In this document: positions 61,381 to 64,000 of the stretch, piece after piece
Position numbering within the stretch: the stretch's first letter is position 1
Layout: each line of letters opens with the position of its first letter
Program-made: the position numbers and the translations under genes
The notes under the pieces: generated by a model
Told to the model about the DNA's origin: nothing
Databases searched by the model: none
What the model saw: only the letters and a program-made list of their open reading frames with translations
Source of the DNA: Azospirillum sp. TSO22-1
Lineage (GTDB): Bacteria > Pseudomonadota > Alphaproteobacteria > Azospirillales > Azospirillaceae
Length of the DNA stretch: 64,000 nucleotides
Direction of reading: 5' to 3'
NCBI RefSeq assembly: GCF_003116015.1
Contig: NZ_LGQZ01000013.1
Span: forward strand, 62,001 to 126,000

Positions 61381-61830
61381 TTAGCCGGCGGGATAGATGC
61401 CGACGATGATGGTGTCCACTTGGCGGTCGCGTCCGCAGGGCAGCATCAGCCGGTTGAGCGCCATGGTGGTGCCGTTGAACGCCAGCGCCGGCACATTGGC
61501 GCTGTATGGTGCCGCCTGGCGCGCGCACTCGCGGTACGATTCGACGACCCAGCCGAAGCCCTCGACCGACATCTCGTCGTCCAGGCAGCGCCCGGTCAGG
61601 TCGCGGCCGTAGTAGCGCACCACCTCCAGCCCCGCCAGCGTGACGCGGAAGCGCGCCGCCGGCTCCTCCACCCGGACGATGCACAGGTGGCCGAACCAGG
61701 GCCGGAACTCCTCCGCCAGGAAGTCCCGGCGCTCCGGCAGCGCGCGGTCGCGCCTCCGCTCCTCCCACAGTGCGCGCAGCGCGCTCAGCCGGTCGCTCAT
61801 GGCCGCGTGTCGGTTCGTGTGACCACTCAT
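61381..61830 (-). CDS. PAS-like (PAS_5-type) domain protein
   Basis: The 149-residue product resembles small alphaproteobacterial PAS_5 proteins: an N-terminal helical segment (LRALWEERRRDRALPERRDF), then RFRVTLAGLEVVRYYGRDLTGRCLDDE, typical of that family, and the C-terminal MALNRLMLPCGRDRQVDTIIVGIYP. Members probably sense small molecules and their partners are unknown. The start is uncertain: ATGs at 61866, 61830 and 61800 are all in frame and none has a good ribosome site. Confidence 0.7.
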   Translation of the reverse strand: MSGHTNRHAAMSDRLSALRALWEERRRDRALPERRDFLAEEFRPWFGHLCIVRVEEPAARFRVTLAGLEVVRYYGRDLTGRCLDDEMSVEGFGWVVESYRECARQAAPYSANVPALAFNGTTMALNRLMLPCGRDRQVDTIIVGIYPAG

Positions 61831-61948
61831 CGGCTTCACAATGCCGTGGCCCATGCCCGGGTTCAAGCCAGCGCGAGGTCATACCCGGCAACGGCTGGCA
61901 CGGCGGCGGTTGGCCGGCACCGGCCGGCCATGGCATACTGCAGGGACC

Positions 61949-62206
61949 ATGCACCGCGCCCCTGCCCTCGCCGTCCTTCTGCTGCCCCTGGCCGCCGCCC
62001 CGGCCGGTGCCGTCACCGTGTCCGCCGGACAGGCCGAAGCGAAGGAGGCGGCGCGCGCCGGCGGCTGCACCCCAGCCAAGGTGGAGGTGCTGCGCCACCT
62101 CCTCGGCCGCGAGGCCTCCACGGTGTTCAAGGTGGGCTGCTCGGAGGACAAGGAGGCCTTCGTGCTGGTCGAATGCCGGGCGCGGATCTGCACGCTGCTG
62201 CGTTGA
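61949..62206 (+). CDS. Unknown small exported protein with four Cys
   Basis: The 85-residue product has a signal peptide ending near AGA-VTVS (residue 20), then a mature part with Cys in GGCTPAKVE, VGCSEDKE and ECRARICTLL, four in all, suggesting disulfides in the periplasm. AGGGACC lies just before the ATG at 61949. No family is recognised. It is divergent from the PAS-like gene and upstream of a lipoprotein gene. Confidence 0.65.
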   Translation: MHRAPALAVLLLPLAAAPAGAVTVSAGQAEAKEAARAGGCTPAKVEVLRHLLGREASTVFKVGCSEDKEAFVLVECRARICTLLR

Positions 62207-62274
62207 ATTCACACGTTGTTAACAGGGTGGGCGTGCAATGCCCGCTGGGGATCCACAGGAGTCGCAACCGCGCC

Positions 62275-62667
62275 ATGCCGACGCTTCGCCGCACCGCCGT
62301 CCTGACGCTGGCCGCCGCGCTGCTCGCCGGCTGCTGGTCGCCGAAGCCGGGCCCGCTCGCCGCGATCACCGCGTCCGCCGACGTTGTGGCGGTGACCACG
62401 ACCAAGAAGACGATCGCAAACCACATCGAGTCCGGCATCACCGGGCGCGACTGTTCGGTGGTGAGCTACGAGCAGACCGGCGAGCTGTGCCCGGAGCCGA
62501 AGGTCGTCGACCGCTCCAACATCTATTGCTACCGCACGCTGGCCGACGTGAACTGCCACTACCTGCCCGACCCGTACAAGAACGGGCAGACCGCGCTGGC
62601 CAGCCCGCCGCCGGTCTACAAGACGATCCCGCCGAAGCCCGGCTGGTTCGACGGGCTGTTCGACTAA
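62275..62667 (+). CDS. Putative lipoprotein of unknown function, 130 residues
   Basis: The signal peptide ends LLAGC (Cys near residue 20). The mature protein has four more Cys (GRDCSVVSYE, GELCPEP, IYCYR, NCHYLP), several aromatic residues and a Pro-rich C-terminal tail (SPPPVYKTIPPKPG). No family is recognised. AGGAG lies 13 nt before the ATG at 62275, a wider spacing than usual. Confidence 0.7.
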   Translation: MPTLRRTAVLTLAAALLAGCWSPKPGPLAAITASADVVAVTTTKKTIANHIESGITGRDCSVVSYEQTGELCPEPKVVDRSNIYCYRTLADVNCHYLPDPYKNGQTALASPPPVYKTIPPKPGWFDGLFD

Positions 62668-62673
62668 GCGGAG

Positions 62674-63075
62674 CTAGCGCACCTTCTTCGCCGCGAACGC
62701 CTTGGCCAGCGTCAGCATCGACTTCTCGTGGCTGACGCCCGACGGCGCCTGCCGGATCGGAGCCGGCGCCGCCGCGGCACGGGCCGCCGGCTGCGGCACG
62801 ACGTCGCCGTCGTCCGCCTCGCCCATGCGGCTCAGCACCCGCTCCAGCGCCTCGCGCGACAGGGCGCCACCGGCCGCCTTGGGGGCGGCGGCGCGCCGTC
62901 CGGCGCGCGCCACCGCCGCGCCGGCGATGGCCTTCAGGAACGGCTGCGCCATGCCCAGCAGCAGGTCGGGGTCCTGGACCGCCCAGTTGATCAGCAGCTT
63001 CTGCGCCACCGACGGGCTGCCCTTCGCGGCCTGCAGCGCCTCGCGCACCTTGCCGTTGACATAGGAATCGCTCAC
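62674..63075 (-). CDS. Unknown protein, 133 residues
   Basis: The GTG at 63075 (MSDSYVNGKVREAL) has GGAGG 5 nt upstream. The product is helical and basic, with an Ala/Pro-rich middle (ARAAAAPAPIRQAP) and a closing Lys-rich helix (LTLAKAFAAKKVR). No family is recognised. An upstream in-frame ATG near 63142 would add a weakly supported leader. It is divergent from the DsbA-family gene. Confidence 0.6.
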   Translation of the reverse strand: MSDSYVNGKVREALQAAKGSPSVAQKLLINWAVQDPDLLLGMAQPFLKAIAGAAVARAGRRAAAPKAAGGALSREALERVLSRMGEADDGDVVPQPAARAAAAPAPIRQAPSGVSHEKSMLTLAKAFAAKKVR

Positions 63076-63177
63076 GACCGCCTCCGTCCGTTCGAGCGTC
63101 ACGACTGTTGGGCTGCATGGGTTAACAAAGGGTTGCGTCATTGCCGGGCGGCGGCGATTTGGTGGATAGTAGGGACC

Positions 63178-63834
63178 ATGCTCATCGAGACCTTCGCCGA
63201 CCTGACCTGCCCCTGGTGCTACATCGGCCGCCACCGCCTGCTGCGCGCCCTGGCCGAGCGCCCCCGGGTGCGGCCGGAGGTGCGCTGGCAGCCGTTCCAG
63301 CTCAACCCCGACCTGCCGCGCGGCGGCATGGAGCGCGACGCCTACATGGCCGCCAAGTTCGGCGGGCCGGAGCGGGCGCGGCAGATCCACTCGGTGATCG
63401 AGGACACGGCGGACCGGGACGGGCTGGAACTGCACCTCGGCCGCATCAAGCGCATGCCCGGCACCTTCGACGCGCACCGGCTGATCCGCATGGCCGGCCG
63501 CCGCGGCGTGTCCGGAGCGATGGTGGACGCGCTGTTCCACGCCTATTTCGTGGAAGGGCTGGACATCGGCGACATCGACACGCTGGCCGCCACCGCCGGC
63601 CGCGCCGGGCTCGACGACGCCGAGATCAAGGCGCAGCTGCTGAGCGACGCCGAGGTGTCGAACGTCCGTTCCGCCGACACGCTGGCCCGCCAGCTCACCC
63701 TGCAGGCGGTGCCCTGCTTCGTCTTCAACCGCCGCTACGCGCTGTCCGGCGCGCAGGAGCCGGGCAGCTTCCTCCCCCTGCTCGACCTCGCGGTCGATGA
63801 GGACGAGGATCTGGCGACCGCCGTCACTCCCTAG
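63178..63834 (+). CDS. DsbA-family (FrnE-like) oxidoreductase
   Basis: The 218-residue cytosolic protein has the thioredoxin-like fold with a helical insertion. The active site is CPWC at residues 11-14 (ADLTCPWCYIGRHRL), and the cis-proline loop is in LQAVPCFVFNRRYALSGAQEP. FrnE relatives are disulfide isomerases or 2-hydroxychromene-2-carboxylate isomerase-like; the role here is unclear. The ATG at 63178 has AGGG 5 nt upstream, and there is no signal peptide. Confidence 0.88.
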   Translation: MLIETFADLTCPWCYIGRHRLLRALAERPRVRPEVRWQPFQLNPDLPRGGMERDAYMAAKFGGPERARQIHSVIEDTADRDGLELHLGRIKRMPGTFDAHRLIRMAGRRGVSGAMVDALFHAYFVEGLDIGDIDTLAATAGRAGLDDAEIKAQLLSDAEVSNVRSADTLARQLTLQAVPCFVFNRRYALSGAQEPGSFLPLLDLAVDEDEDLATAVTP

Positions 63835-63883
63835 CCGCTATTGCCCGTTGGCGAGGGGCTCCCGCCCGCGCTACAACCCGCGC

Positions 63884-64000
63884 ATGACCCGCTTCGCCGC
63901 CATCGATTTCGAGACCGCCGACAACGGCCGGGACAGCGCCTGCTCGGTCGCCGTGGTGCTGGTGGAGGACGGGCGCATCGCCGACCAGCTCACCGCGCTG
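63884..64000 (+). CDS. 3'-5' exonuclease, DnaQ-like (partial)
   Basis: Only the first 39 residues are in the window. FAAIDFETADNGRDSACSVAVVLVEDG matches the first motif (Asp and Glu of DEDD) of DnaQ/RNase T-type exonucleases, often seen at the start of epsilon-like or short exonuclease proteins. The start at 63884 has no strong ribosome site. The rest lies beyond the right edge. Confidence 0.7.
   Translation, partial: MTRFAAIDFETADNGRDSACSVAVVLVEDGRIADQLTAL

Overview
The window is GC-rich chromosomal DNA from an alphaproteobacterium, most likely Azospirillum or a close relative in the Rhodospirillales. Four things point this way: a complete 14-gene nuo operon of the alphaproteobacterial type followed by birA-coaX-rnj-mce-DUF1467; a short type-3 prolyl-tRNA synthetase; a glnB-glnA pair with a sigma-54 promoter, as described for Azospirillum brasilense; and a tRNA-His with an encoded G-1 and C73. 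No database search was run, so gene names rest on motifs, length and context read from the sequence.

Layout. (1) 1-9254, all minus strand: rpsB-tsf-pyrH-frr-uppS-cdsA-dxr-rseP-bamA, which joins translation, UMP phosphorylation, isoprenoid and phospholipid precursors, envelope-stress proteolysis and outer-membrane assembly. bamA runs off the left edge. (2) 9504-10921, plus strand: a secreted Vgb-like beta-propeller and an unknown helical protein. (3) 10934-24382: dnaE, lolD, lolC and proS on the minus strand, with their usual adjacency broken up by accessory genes. These are two lipoproteins, an EamA permease, a caspase/ClpP-like fusion, a dienelactone hydrolase, and a 1-Cys peroxiredoxin divergent from a persulfide-dioxygenase-like metallohydrolase. 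(4) 24446-26758: two unknown genes and tag, with a 422-nt gap that carries no convincing gene. (5) 26793-45236, minus strand: nuoA to nuoN, then birA, coaX, rnj, mce and a DUF1467 protein, nearly all with overlapping or adjacent ends. (6) 45480-53065, minus strand: tRNA-Leu, tig, clpP, clpX, lon, hupB, tRNA-Val, a small unknown and tRNA-Asp, several separated by hairpin terminators. (7) 53254-64000: thioesterase, malonyl-CoA decarboxylase, two small unknown genes, NAD(P)HX repair enzyme, HpcH/HpaI aldolase, tRNA-His, glnB, glnA, a candidate small RNA, a PAS-like protein, small exported proteins, a DsbA-family oxidoreductase and the start of an exonuclease.

How the genes work together. Most of the window is housekeeping: envelope biogenesis (bamA, rseP, lolCD, cdsA, uppS), protein quality control (tig, clpPX, lon), energy metabolism (complex I), translation (rpsB, tsf, frr, proS, tRNAs) and nitrogen control (glnBA). 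The least ordinary items are the exported caspase/ClpP-like fusion at 15998-17452, a run of 17 histidines in 33 residues in NuoL, a terminator-bounded non-coding unit after glnA, and several unrecognised genes inserted into otherwise conserved neighbourhoods. I saw no CRISPR array, insertion sequence, integrase or phage gene.
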